A stretch of 64,000 nt of DNA, taken from NCBI RefSeq assembly GCF_900143055.1, contig NZ_FRCW01000009.1:1-64000 (forward strand). Direction: 5' to 3'. This DNA is from Fibrobacter sp. UWR3. Its GTDB lineage: Bacteria > Fibrobacterota > Fibrobacteria > Fibrobacterales > Fibrobacteraceae. The translations under genes were made by a program, and so were the position numbers. Below, piece by piece: positions 9,251-16,309 of this stretch (within the stretch, counting starts at the first letter, position 1; the number at the start of each line of letters is the position of its first letter). The notes beneath the pieces were generated by a model. That model made no database searches, was not told the origin of the DNA, and was given only the letters and a program-made list of their open reading frames with translations.

Positions 9251-9258
9251 TACAACAA

Positions 9259-9286
9259 GAAAGAAAGAAAGAAATAAAGAAAGAAG
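9259..9286 (-). repeat. Tetranucleotide TTTC repeat (candidate phase-variation tract)
   Basis: On the plus strand there are four perfect GAAA units (9259-9274), then TAAA, GAAA and GAA. Read on the coding (minus) strand this is a TTTC tract. It falls inside the first codons that follow the ATG at 9308, in the segment coding for the hydrophobic core of a signal peptide. Four-base units change the reading frame when the copy number changes. Confidence 0.85.
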
Positions 9287-9305
9287 TCTTTCTTGTACAA
9301 TTCCT

Positions 9306-9320
9306 CATCAGAAACCTCCT
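9306..9320 (-). promoter_or_regulatory. Strong ribosome binding site and ATG upstream of the TTTC tract
   Basis: On the minus strand AGGAGG (9320-9315) is followed by 6 bp and ATG (9308-9306). From this ATG the frame reads MRNCTRKTSFFISFFLS and stops after 28 codons. It is offset by one base from the 8003-9250 frame (58 bp lie between the two ATGs). This is the best translation start in the region and decides the interpretation of the gene. Confidence 0.8.
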
Positions 9321-9419
9321 GAAAGAGTAAAAAATGGAGATCCCCACCTTGGTGGCCATGCGCACTAAACAACAAGTTGTTAAGTGCTGTCCGCCCGCCT
9401 GCGCGGGGATGACACCCTA

Positions 9420-9959
9420 CTAATAATTTTCAGCGGTCACTTCGAAGAAGGACTGCGGGTGGGCGCACACCGGGCATGCGGCCGGAGCCTTGGTGCCCAC
9501 GACGATGTGGCCACAGTTGCGGCATTCCCACACCTTGACTTCGCTCTTCTCGAACACGGCGGCGGTTTCCACGTTCTTGAGGAGGGCGCGGTAGCGTTCT
9601 TCGTGGCGCTTTTCAATGGCGGCGACCATGCGGAACTTGTTGGCGAGAGCCTTGAAGCCTTCGGCCTCGGCGGTCTTCGCGAAGTCTTCGTACATGTCGG
9701 TCCATTCGTAGTTTTCGCCATCGGCGGCGGCCTTCAGGTTGGCAGCGGTATCGCCGATGCCTTCGAGTTCCTTGAACCACAGCTTGGCGTGTTCCTTCTC
9801 GTTGTCGGCGGTTTTCAGGAACAGTTCGGCGATCTGTTCGTAGCCTTCCTTCTTGGCGCAGCTAGCGAAGTAGGTGTACTTGTTGCGGGCCTGGGATTCG
9901 CCAGCGAAGGCGGCCTGGAGGTTCTTTTCGGTCTGGGTTCCGGCGTACTTGTTTGCCAT
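9420..9959 (-). CDS. rbr: Rubrerythrin
   Basis: This is a cytoplasmic non-haem iron peroxidase that reduces hydrogen peroxide in anaerobes. The 179 residues contain the ferritin-like four-helix domain with diiron ligands in [22 protein letters not shown] and [13 protein letters not shown]-terminal rubredoxin-like domain has CRNCG and CPVC pairs for the FeS4 site. The start at 9959 follows AAGGAT. It appears monocistronic, with its own upstream region facing the argBD terminator area. Its presence fits an anaerobic host that meets occasional oxygen. Confidence 0.97.
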   Translation of the reverse strand: MANKYAGTQTEKNLQAAFAGESQARNKYTYFASCAKKEGYEQIAELFLKTADNEKEHAKLWFKELEGIGDTAANLKAAADGENYEWTDMYEDFAKTAEAEGFKALANKFRMVAAIEKRHEERYRALLKNVETAAVFEKSEVKVWECRNCGHIVVGTKAPAACPVCAHPQSFFEVTAENY

Positions 9960-10052
9960 ATTGTATCCTTTTGTGAATTGTGTCTCTTTGTCCTACTAAT
10001 GTAGATTATTTTGGCTCCAAAAAGCAACCAATTGATAAAATTAACGCGAAAA

Positions 10053-10077
10053 CCGCAGCGAATTAAATTCGTTGCGG
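10053..10077. terminator. Bidirectional terminator-like hairpin downstream of argD
   Basis: The 12-bp arms CCGCAGCGAATT and AATTCGTTGCGG pair fully except for one G-T. T-rich tracts occur on both outward sides (CTTTTAT on the plus strand, GGTTTTCG on the minus strand). It could end the argB-argD transcript. Confidence 0.65.
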
Positions 10078-10129
10078 CTTTTATGCATTCAAAAAAGAAA
10101 CTTTTCGAAGCTTATCATCTTCAATTTTT

Positions 10130-10218
10130 ACGAGAAGCGAGCAGAGCGAGGCCGCAGGACCGAAGCTGTACAAATAGTACAGCGAGAGTCCGAGAACGAA
10201 GCTATGCGACGCTTATCG
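10130..10218 (-). repeat. Dispersed intergenic element, copy A (3' of argD)
   Basis: Read on the minus strand, the element begins GATAAGCGTCGCATAGC, has a central GTACTATTTGTAC palindrome and ends GCTCGCTTCTCGTAAAAA. It begins about a dozen bases after the argD stop and points the same way as argD. The same layout recurs after argF (36259-36355). Confidence 0.7.
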
Positions 10219-10224
10219 TGAAAA

Positions 10225-11421
10225 TTATACAGCCGCGAATGCGGCGCCGAGCTTCGCGAGGGCCTCGTCGCATTCCGCGGCGCTCACGTTCAGCGGCGGC
10301 AAGAGACGCAGCACGTTGCCCTTGGCGCTAAGCACCATGAGCTTTTCGCCCCGGGCGGCGGCGATGATGTTACCCACCGGCATGGATTCGTCAAGAGCCA
10401 CACCGAGAATCAGGCCTTCACCGCGGATTTCCTTGGCAAAGCTGTACTTCTCCACGAGGGCCGCCAAACCGGCCTTCAGCTGGGCGGAACGTTCGGCGAC
10501 ATTCTTGAGTAGCCCCGGAATCTGCTTCACGACAGCGAGACCTGCGGCGCAGGCAATCGGGTTACCGCCGAATGTGGTACCGTGGTCACCGGCCTTGAGC
10601 TGGTCGGCAATCTTCTGGCGCAGGAGCACCGCACCCAGCGGGAGACCGCCACCGATTCCCTTGGCAAGCGTTACCAGGTCCGGATTCAGGCCGTACTTCT
10701 CGAAACCGAGGAAGGTTCCAAGACGTCCCACACCCGCCTGCACTTCGTCAACGATGACGAGGCAGCCGCATTCCTTTTGCAGGCTATTGATCGTTGCAAC
10801 CATCTCGGCAGAAAGCGTCATCACGCCACCTTCGGCAGCCAGCGATTCCAGCATGATGGCACATGTATTGCCATCCACCTCAGCCTTCAATGCAGCACAG
10901 TCATTCCATGTTACGTGCACAAAATCACCCGGCATGGAACCGAAGCCTTCGCGGATGGCCGGCTGGCCCGTCGCAGAAAGTGCGGCATACGTCCTTCCGT
11001 GGAAACTGTTCACGAACGTGATAATCTTCTGCCGGTTCTTTTCGCCCTTCCGGTCGAAGTACTTACGTGCAAACTTGATTGCACCTTCGTTCGCCTCGGT
11101 ACCCGAGTTGCAGAAGAACGCCTTGTCGAACTTGGTGATTTCAAGGAGTGCCTTGCCGAGATTAATCTGCGGGTAGTTCGGGTAAAGGTTGCTGATGTGG
11201 TTGAAGTGGTTCATCTGTTCCACCACAGCATCCTTAATCGCCTGGTTCTGGTGACCGAGCGCATTCACGGCAATACCCGCAACGAAGTCCAGGTACTGAG
11301 TGCCCTGGTCGTCATAGAGGTAAGAGCCTTCGCCCTTCACGAAGTTGATGTCTGCCTTGCCGTAGAGCGGCGCGATAATTTGTTTGTCCTGTTCGAGCAG
11401 GTTAGCGCAAGATTGTGCCAT
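10225..11421 (-). CDS. argD: Acetylornithine aminotransferase
   Basis: This PLP-dependent class III aminotransferase interconverts N-acetylglutamate semialdehyde and N-acetylornithine in arginine synthesis. In many bacteria it also acts in the lysine pathway. The 398 residues show FCNSGTEANEGAIKFAR, SFHGRTYAALSATGQ, the Asp motif VIVDEVQAGVGRLG, and the Schiff-base lysine in LVTLAKGIGGGLPLGAVL. The start follows GGAG and lies inside the last codons of argB (20-bp overlap), so the two genes are translationally linked. The hairpin at 10053-10077 probably ends the operon. Confidence 0.96.
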   Translation of the reverse strand: MAQSCANLLEQDKQIIAPLYGKADINFVKGEGSYLYDDQGTQYLDFVAGIAVNALGHQNQAIKDAVVEQMNHFNHISNLYPNYPQINLGKALLEITKFDKAFFCNSGTEANEGAIKFARKYFDRKGEKNRQKIITFVNSFHGRTYAALSATGQPAIREGFGSMPGDFVHVTWNDCAALKAEVDGNTCAIMLESLAAEGGVMTLSAEMVATINSLQKECGCLVIVDEVQAGVGRLGTFLGFEKYGLNPDLVTLAKGIGGGLPLGAVLLRQKIADQLKAGDHGTTFGGNPIACAAGLAVVKQIPGLLKNVAERSAQLKAGLAALVEKYSFAKEIRGEGLILGVALDESMPVGNIIAAARGEKLMVLSAKGNVLRLLPPLNVSAAECDEALAKLGAAFAAV

Positions 11422-12193
11422 AGTTTAAATCTCCATTAATTTGTTTGCCAAAGTGTTCCGCGTCCTTCCAACCCACGATGTGGATGCTCTTGAGTCCTCG
11501 TCGGATCGACTTGAAACTCTCGCGGACTTTGGGAATCATACCGCCGGAGATGACGCCAGCTTCGATCAGCTTTTCGGCGTCCGCCTCGCTCAGTTCGGGA
11601 ATCACATTCTTGTTTTCGTCCATCACGCCCGGCACATCGCTCACCAACACGAACTGGTCGGCCTCCAGCGCCACAGCCAGTTCGCTTGCAGCCGTGTCTG
11701 CGTTCACGTTCCAGCTCACGCCGTTACCGTTAGCGTCAGGACCAATAGAAATCGGGCTCACCACGGGAACAAACCCCGCACCCCAGAGCGCGGTCACAAT
11801 GCCCGGGTTCACCTTCTTGATTTCGCCTACCAGGCCAAGGTCTACCTTGCCCTGCTTCTTGACCACCTGGAACAAATTCGCGTCTACGCCCGAAATACCG
11901 ACGGCACCACAGCCGTTGTTCAGGAGCATGCGCACGAGCTTCTTGTTCACGTGGCCAGAGAGGGTCATCTCGACCATCTTCATGATGCCGGGGGTCGTGA
12001 CTCGGAGGCCGTCGATGAATGTCGGTTGTTCCTTGAGCAAGGCGATATTCTCGTTGATGTCCTTGCCACCGCCGTGAACCACGGCCACCTGACAGCCACT
12101 ACCGGGGAGGGTAGAAACTGCCGACACAAAATCAGCCAGCTTGGCTTCGTCGATTGCCAGGCTGCCACCAATTTTTACAACCACTTTTTTCAT
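11402..12193 (-). CDS. argB: Acetylglutamate kinase
   Basis: This enzyme phosphorylates N-acetylglutamate, the second step of arginine synthesis, and belongs to the amino acid kinase family. The 263 residues begin KKVVVKIGGSLA (phosphate-binding Lys and Gly loop), followed by VVHGGGKDIN, the substrate site around NVNADTAASELAVALEAD, and SDVPGV. The N-terminal helix needed in arginine-inhibited hexameric kinases seems absent, which suggests a dimeric, feedback-insensitive form; this is inference from length. The start follows GAGGAAC. It is divergent from the ferredoxin gene across about 135 bp and overlaps argD. Confidence 0.95.
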   Translation of the reverse strand: MKKVVVKIGGSLAIDEAKLADFVSAVSTLPGSGCQVAVVHGGGKDINENIALLKEQPTFIDGLRVTTPGIMKMVEMTLSGHVNKKLVRMLLNNGCGAVGISGVDANLFQVVKKQGKVDLGLVGEIKKVNPGIVTALWGAGFVPVVSPISIGPDANGNGVSWNVNADTAASELAVALEADQFVLVSDVPGVMDENKNVIPELSEADAEKLIEAGVISGGMIPKVRESFKSIRRGLKSIHIVGWKDAEHFGKQINGDLNYGTILR

Positions 12194-12328
12194 CGCTCGG
12201 TTTGTTCCTCTCGAGTTTTGCCTTGCAAGGCAGTGAAATTACGCGCAAAAATAAAAAAAAGAGGCCGCAGCGGCAATGTTTTTATTATATTATACCCATA
12301 ATTCAACCAAAGACACAAGAGGTATATT

Positions 12329-12526
12329 ATGGCAATCACGAAAGTTTGGCTCGACGAATCCAACGACGAGTGCGTTTCCTGCGGCGCTTGCGAAGCTACT
12401 TGCGACGCAGTGTTCGAAGTTCCCGAGAAGATGAAGGTCAAGGAAGGTGTTGACTATTCTGCTTACGAAAGCGAAATCAAGGACGCTGCTGACGGCTGCC
12501 CGGCAGGCGTGATCAAGTACGAGTAA
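12329..12526 (+). CDS. Single [4Fe-4S] ferredoxin
   Basis: This small acidic electron carrier of 65 residues has cluster ligands in the order C15, C18, C21 and a remote C57 (CVSCGAC...GCPAG). An extra C25 could form a disulfide with another Cys or be spare. The arrangement matches monocluster bacterial ferredoxins of the type found in Desulfovibrio, Thermotoga and Fibrobacter. An AAGAGGT ribosome binding site precedes the ATG. The gene stands alone, ended by the hairpin at 12572. Its partner enzymes cannot be told from the context. Confidence 0.93.
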   Translation: MAITKVWLDESNDECVSCGACEATCDAVFEVPEKMKVKEGVDYSAYESEIKDAADGCPAGVIKYE

Positions 12527-12571
12527 TTGAGGTCCGGCGCAACACGCCACCCGAACTCAAAACTTTTAAAG

Positions 12572-12600
12572 CCCCGTCTTCGTGACGGGGTTCTTTTTTT
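12572..12600 (+). terminator. Rho-independent terminator of the ferredoxin gene
   Basis: The stem CCCCGTC / GACGGGG has a short loop containing TTCG and is followed by TTCTTTTTTT. It is the strongest canonical terminator in this part of the window. Confidence 0.9.
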
Positions 12601-12620
12601 GCAACTCTCCAAGAAAACGG

Positions 12621-14039
12621 TTATTCCGGTTTCAACGCCTCGTACTTCGCCCTTATCCACTCGGGGGTGCGAGCGCGGGTTTCGATGCTCACGCGGTCGA
12701 TGACGCCGTTCCAAGTTTCGGTCCTAACTTCGTTGCCGCCTATGCGGAACGGGACACTGCGGTTCAATTCGTTAGGGACAAATTCCTGCGTTTCGCCCAC
12801 GGGCCTGCCGTTCACGTACATGTTCACCATGTGGTCCTTTGACACTAGCGCGATGAACGCCCACTCGCCCACGGGGATACTGCTAGAATCACCGAAGAAT
12901 ACCGCCTCAGGATAGCTGGGCATGCTCTTCATCACGGCAAACGACCCGCTATTCACCTCGTAGTGCCACTGGAACCTTGAGGTAGAATCGCTCCAGTAGG
13001 CGCGCTGGCAGAACAGCACCTGATGCTCGCCGTTGGGGCCGTTCCACTTGGTCCACAGCGAAAGCGTGAAGTCGCCACCGGTCGGGTTTAGCGTATCGAG
13101 GTCGATATACTGGCCAGCACCGAGCAGCACGCCCTTGCCGCTCACGCCATCCACGTAATTCACACTGTCAGCCAGTCTGCCGTCGTGGTTGAACACGTAC
13201 TCGTCGCCATTCATCTCGATATTCACGGTTGTCCAGCCGGTATCGGACCAGCGAACATAATCGGTATGGTAAGAGTTAAACCCGTACGCATCTGCAAGCA
13301 GGGACAGGTCAGGGTTCCAGAGGAATCCGTCATAGTTTTCAAGCTGCGGGAGAACAACGGTATCGCCTTCATCTTGTATGGTAAACGGAATGTAACCCAG
13401 TACGGAATCACTTTCCGAATAAATTAACTCTTCCTGCATTCCCGGCGGGATAGAATCAAAACTGAACGAGCCATCTTCCTGCACATCGGCGCTAAGATGC
13501 GTCCCGCCAATGTGGACCTTGCCCGAAGTCACACCGGACATGCTCCCGCGCAGGGCCTTGCGCGAACCGACACGAACCTCAGTCGCCTTTCCACTCGGCG
13601 GGAGCGAGATACCCGAAAGGGACCCCGACCGTGCATACAGATAAACACCCGCAAACGCATTTACCACGCCCTTTGCAGAATCCGCATACTGGATGACAGT
13701 CGTCCGCCCGTTTTGCAGGTAACCGTGCATGTCATTACTTGCCACCTTGAATTCGAACTGCGCATTTGAATCGGCAACAGCTTCCAGAGAATCCTCAATC
13801 GCATAACCGTTATCCCAGTACAGCGTGAGCCGTGCGGCAGGCATCTTGTTGCCCTGCATGTCGACAACGGTCCCCGCAATCTTTGTCGTATCCGGTTCAC
13901 GCGCAATAGAGTTCCCGATATCGGTCACGCCACCCGCAACGTCGTCGCCGTTCGAACAGGCAAAAAACGCAAGGGAAGCGGCAAGGGCAAGCGCCCATAC
14001 TTGGCAAGGCTTTTTAAGACAAACTATCAAGCGATTCAT
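12621..14039 (-). CDS. LamG-domain lipoprotein (cassette 1, downstream gene)
   Basis: This is a predicted surface or periplasmic lipoprotein of 472 residues. The leader ends in a lipobox (ASLAFFAC). Next comes a carboxypeptidase-regulatory-like beta domain (KIAGTVVDMQGNKMPAARLTLYW, about 52-130), then other beta-rich segments. The C-terminal LamG/concanavalin-like lectin domain is at about residues 295-465 (GGDFTLSLWTKWNG, IPVGEWAFIALV, VNMYVNGRPVGET, FRIGGNE, WNGVIDRVSIETRART). Such lectin domains bind glycans, so a role in substrate attachment is plausible but unproven. Its ATG overlaps the stop of the TIGR02147 gene by 4 bp (ATGA), indicating coupled translation. Confidence 0.85.
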   Translation of the reverse strand: MNRLIVCLKKPCQVWALALAASLAFFACSNGDDVAGGVTDIGNSIAREPDTTKIAGTVVDMQGNKMPAARLTLYWDNGYAIEDSLEAVADSNAQFEFKVASNDMHGYLQNGRTTVIQYADSAKGVVNAFAGVYLYARSGSLSGISLPPSGKATEVRVGSRKALRGSMSGVTSGKVHIGGTHLSADVQEDGSFSFDSIPPGMQEELIYSESDSVLGYIPFTIQDEGDTVVLPQLENYDGFLWNPDLSLLADAYGFNSYHTDYVRWSDTGWTTVNIEMNGDEYVFNHDGRLADSVNYVDGVSGKGVLLGAGQYIDLDTLNPTGGDFTLSLWTKWNGPNGEHQVLFCQRAYWSDSTSRFQWHYEVNSGSFAVMKSMPSYPEAVFFGDSSSIPVGEWAFIALVSKDHMVNMYVNGRPVGETQEFVPNELNRSVPFRIGGNEVRTETWNGVIDRVSIETRARTPEWIRAKYEALKPE

Positions 14040-14890
14040 CCTTCGGCCTCCTTCCCCACCTTCTTGCTCATCGGGAACGCCACGAGCATCATCTCGTAAA
14101 CGCGTTCCACGTTCGTGTCGTTGGACGCACGGGCAATAATCTTCTTGCGGGCTTCTTCGAGGACTTCCACAGCATAATTATAGGAACTTTCGCTCATGGC
14201 AAGCGTCGTGAAGGCGGCAAAGCGCTCGTCCTTCGGCATGGACTCCACCGCGCCTATCGCATGCTGGATATACTCGCGACGAATCTGCCGGAGGGCAATC
14301 GGCGGGATTTCTGCAGCATCGAGCATCTGCGAGGTCTGCACGTAACGGCCGTCGTCGAGCTTGCGCAAGAGCCCCCATTCCAGCAGGTTCTTCACCGCAT
14401 CGCGCGCCTCTTCCGTAGTTATCTGCGGGGTAAGCGAGCGGGCCAACACGCGGTAGTCGCCGTGCCACTGCGTATCCGCCGCGAGTTCACGAATTACCGG
14501 GTAGTACCACTTGCTGAAGTAGGCCTGCTCGCGCGTGGTGATGTGCGTGAATTCAATCTGCTTGCGAATTTGCAGAATCTGCTTCCAGGCCTGGTCGCGC
14601 TCGTCCACCTGCTGCGCCTGGTTGTACTGCACCAGCGCCTCGAAGTATTCCTTTTGCAGGGGCTCGAAATCCATCGCCTTCGAAATCTTCTCGATAGATT
14701 TCGGCGTGAGGTTGAACCGCCCGCGAATCACGTTCAGGCAGTACGAGGAACTGCTGAACCCCGCCTTCGCCGCAAAGAAACGGTGCGAAAACACGGAGCG
14801 CATTTTCTTCTGCTCTTCGAAATAGTCCTGCATGAACTTGCGGAAGTCATCGTAGTCAAAAAGATGTTCCAGCGCGATACTCATGCCCAT
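14036..14890 (-). CDS. TIGR02147/DUF4423 regulator-like protein (cassette 1)
   Basis: The 284 residues match the TIGR02147/DUF4423 family known mainly from Fibrobacter and Bdellovibrio-like bacteria. The N-terminal part resembles a Cro-type helix-turn-helix (SHRFFAAKAGFSSSSYCLNV, then GRFNLTPKSIEKISKAM, about 35-75). The family signature AYFSKWYYPVIREL is at about 125-140, and a winged-helix-like region with AVKNLLEWGLLRKLDDGRY is at about 165-190. The family is thought to be DNA-binding, but no target is established. The upstream region has TTTTACAC repeats and a GTTTAAAC palindrome that could be an operator. The gene overlaps the LamG lipoprotein gene (ATGA). The start could also be the next ATG, two codons downstream. 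Confidence 0.87.
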   Translation of the reverse strand: MGMSIALEHLFDYDDFRKFMQDYFEEQKKMRSVFSHRFFAAKAGFSSSSYCLNVIRGRFNLTPKSIEKISKAMDFEPLQKEYFEALVQYNQAQQVDERDQAWKQILQIRKQIEFTHITTREQAYFSKWYYPVIRELAADTQWHGDYRVLARSLTPQITTEEARDAVKNLLEWGLLRKLDDGRYVQTSQMLDAAEIPPIALRQIRREYIQHAIGAVESMPKDERFAAFTTLAMSESSYNYAVEVLEEARKKIIARASNDTNVERVYEMMLVAFPMSKKVGKEAEG

Positions 14891-14990
14891 AAACTACATT
14901 ATTTTTACACAAAAAGGCGATTTTTGAGTAAAAAAGCGTGTAAAACGCGTTTAAACCGCAAATTTTTGCTACACACGCAGTGTAAAACTA

Positions 14991-15125
14991 AGATCCCCGA
15001 CCACGTCGGGGATGACAACAGGAAAACCAAAGATCCCCGATCAAGTCGGGGATGACTACAGGAAAACCAAAGATCCCCGACCACGTCGGGGATGACGACA
15101 GGATGACAACGGGATGACGACAGGA
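14991..15125. repeat. Three tandem 40-bp units with a REP-like palindrome
   Basis: Units start at 14991, 15031 and 15071. Each contains GATCCCCGA-N6-TCGGGGATGAC followed by ACAGGAAAACCAA, and a shortened GGATGACAACGGGATGAC tail follows. The middle unit differs at a few positions. They lie between the TIGR02147 gene start and the end of the membrane-protein gene at 15129. Single relatives are scattered elsewhere (for example 16277-16300 and 41756-41779). Confidence 0.88.
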
Positions 15126-15128
15126 AAA

Positions 15129-16121
15129 TTACGCGACCTGGCGGAGGGTGAACACGACGGAAGCGGGCCTCCCCTCTTCGTCCCTCTCGACAAGGATAAA
15201 CGAAAGCTGGACCCTGCCATGCAACTTCCCCTGGCACTCCGCAAAAATCAGGCTCTGCTGATCCAAGCGAGCCGGAAGCGTTTTCAAGTCCAGGAATTCG
15301 AGCATCTGCAGCTTGTCCTTGGTCTCGACAAGCGCAAAGACAGCGCGCTCGATGTTTGTCGCCAGGTTGTCCTCGTCACGAACGACATCCGAGACAAAGG
15401 GGTCGCGCTGCACCACCTCGTACGTATCATTCTTCAAGTCGACAACATACACGCATTGGTAAAGCGAGGTAATCGCGCGCGTGACTCGGTCCTTGTGTTC
15501 CTCGTCGCGGTACTTCTGGTCAAGCACGATATTGCTGGTATAGATGCTCCTGAAGTGATTAGATATGCGGTTGCACAGATAATAGCCCGCCATTCCAATC
15601 GCGATGGATTCAATCGTATAGCCGCCCATCACCGCAATGAACCAATCCAGCGGCTCATGGAAATCACTACGGACCAGGGAGCGAAAATCACTTACCAGCA
15701 CGTTAGACACAAGAATCATCACATAGTTCAAGGCAACGCTGATAAGGTAAATTTTCTTTTCGCAATAGAACAGGCTCACCATGGGCACAAGCGCGTAGGT
15801 AATATAGACACCCACCTTGGCCGTACACATGAACGTGAGGACCCCCATAAAGCCAACCAGCCCCCAAAAAACGGTCCACAGGCTAAGCGGGAAGTAGCGG
15901 TTCAGAATTTTTTGACCAAACGAAAGAATAATGAGGGCCAAGCTCATCAGTACACACGACGAATACGAGACGTCACAGTAACCCAAGAAACGGTCAAGCG
16001 CGATGGCCGGGCCCGCAAAGGCGCAGAAGAACAGAATCTTGGCCATAGACTCGTTCATCGAACGTCTATTCTTTAGAACAAAATCTCTATACCTATTGAT
16101 CCCGCTATCTTGCACTGGCAT
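15129..16121 (-). CDS. Integral membrane protein with a C-terminal PAS-like domain
   Basis: The 330 residues contain about six hydrophobic segments in the first 195 residues, then a helical linker (about 200-220). The soluble C-terminal domain has YQCVYVVDLKNDTYEVVQ, which resembles the PAS-like domain found before GGDEF modules. No GGDEF, EAL, kinase or phosphatase domain follows, so it looks like a sensor without an output module. It may act through a partner. The ATG at 16121 has a GCGGAG ribosome binding site. The tex terminator lies upstream, suggesting independent transcription. No family name can be given with confidence. Confidence 0.65.
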   Translation of the reverse strand: MPVQDSGINRYRDFVLKNRRSMNESMAKILFFCAFAGPAIALDRFLGYCDVSYSSCVLMSLALIILSFGQKILNRYFPLSLWTVFWGLVGFMGVLTFMCTAKVGVYITYALVPMVSLFYCEKKIYLISVALNYVMILVSNVLVSDFRSLVRSDFHEPLDWFIAVMGGYTIESIAIGMAGYYLCNRISNHFRSIYTSNIVLDQKYRDEEHKDRVTRAITSLYQCVYVVDLKNDTYEVVQRDPFVSDVVRDEDNLATNIERAVFALVETKDKLQMLEFLDLKTLPARLDQQSLIFAECQGKLHGRVQLSFILVERDEEGRPASVVFTLRQVA

Positions 16122-16241
16122 AAATCTCCGCTTTCAGTACAAGATAAAATAATCAAAATAAAGTTCAATAGAGCGCAATGCAAATAATTTGTAAGAAAAA
16201 AGTTTACTTTGCGACGAGAAAATAATTTTTTGATATGAAAA

Positions 16242-16262
16242 AGCCCCGCACAAGGCGGGGCT
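16242..16262 (-). terminator. Terminator of tex
   Basis: The stem AGCCCCGC / GCGGGGCT with a short loop is followed on the minus strand by TTTTTC, downstream of the tex stop codon. Confidence 0.85.
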
Positions 16263-16276
16263 GAATTTGAATGGGA

Positions 16277-16300
16277 GATCCCCGCCTGCGCGGGGATGAC
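16277..16300. repeat. REP-like palindrome
   Basis: GATCCCCGCC-TGC-GCGGGGATGAC, a single copy of the dispersed family that also occurs in tandem at 14991-15125. It lies just after the tex stop, between the gene and its terminator. Confidence 0.8.
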
Positions 16301-16309
16301 AGAACCAAA

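Noticed and set aside
14991-15125. CRISPR-like array of three palindromic units
   Set aside because: Unit spacing is fixed at 40 bp and the spacers are also repeated. It fits a tandem REP-type element instead.
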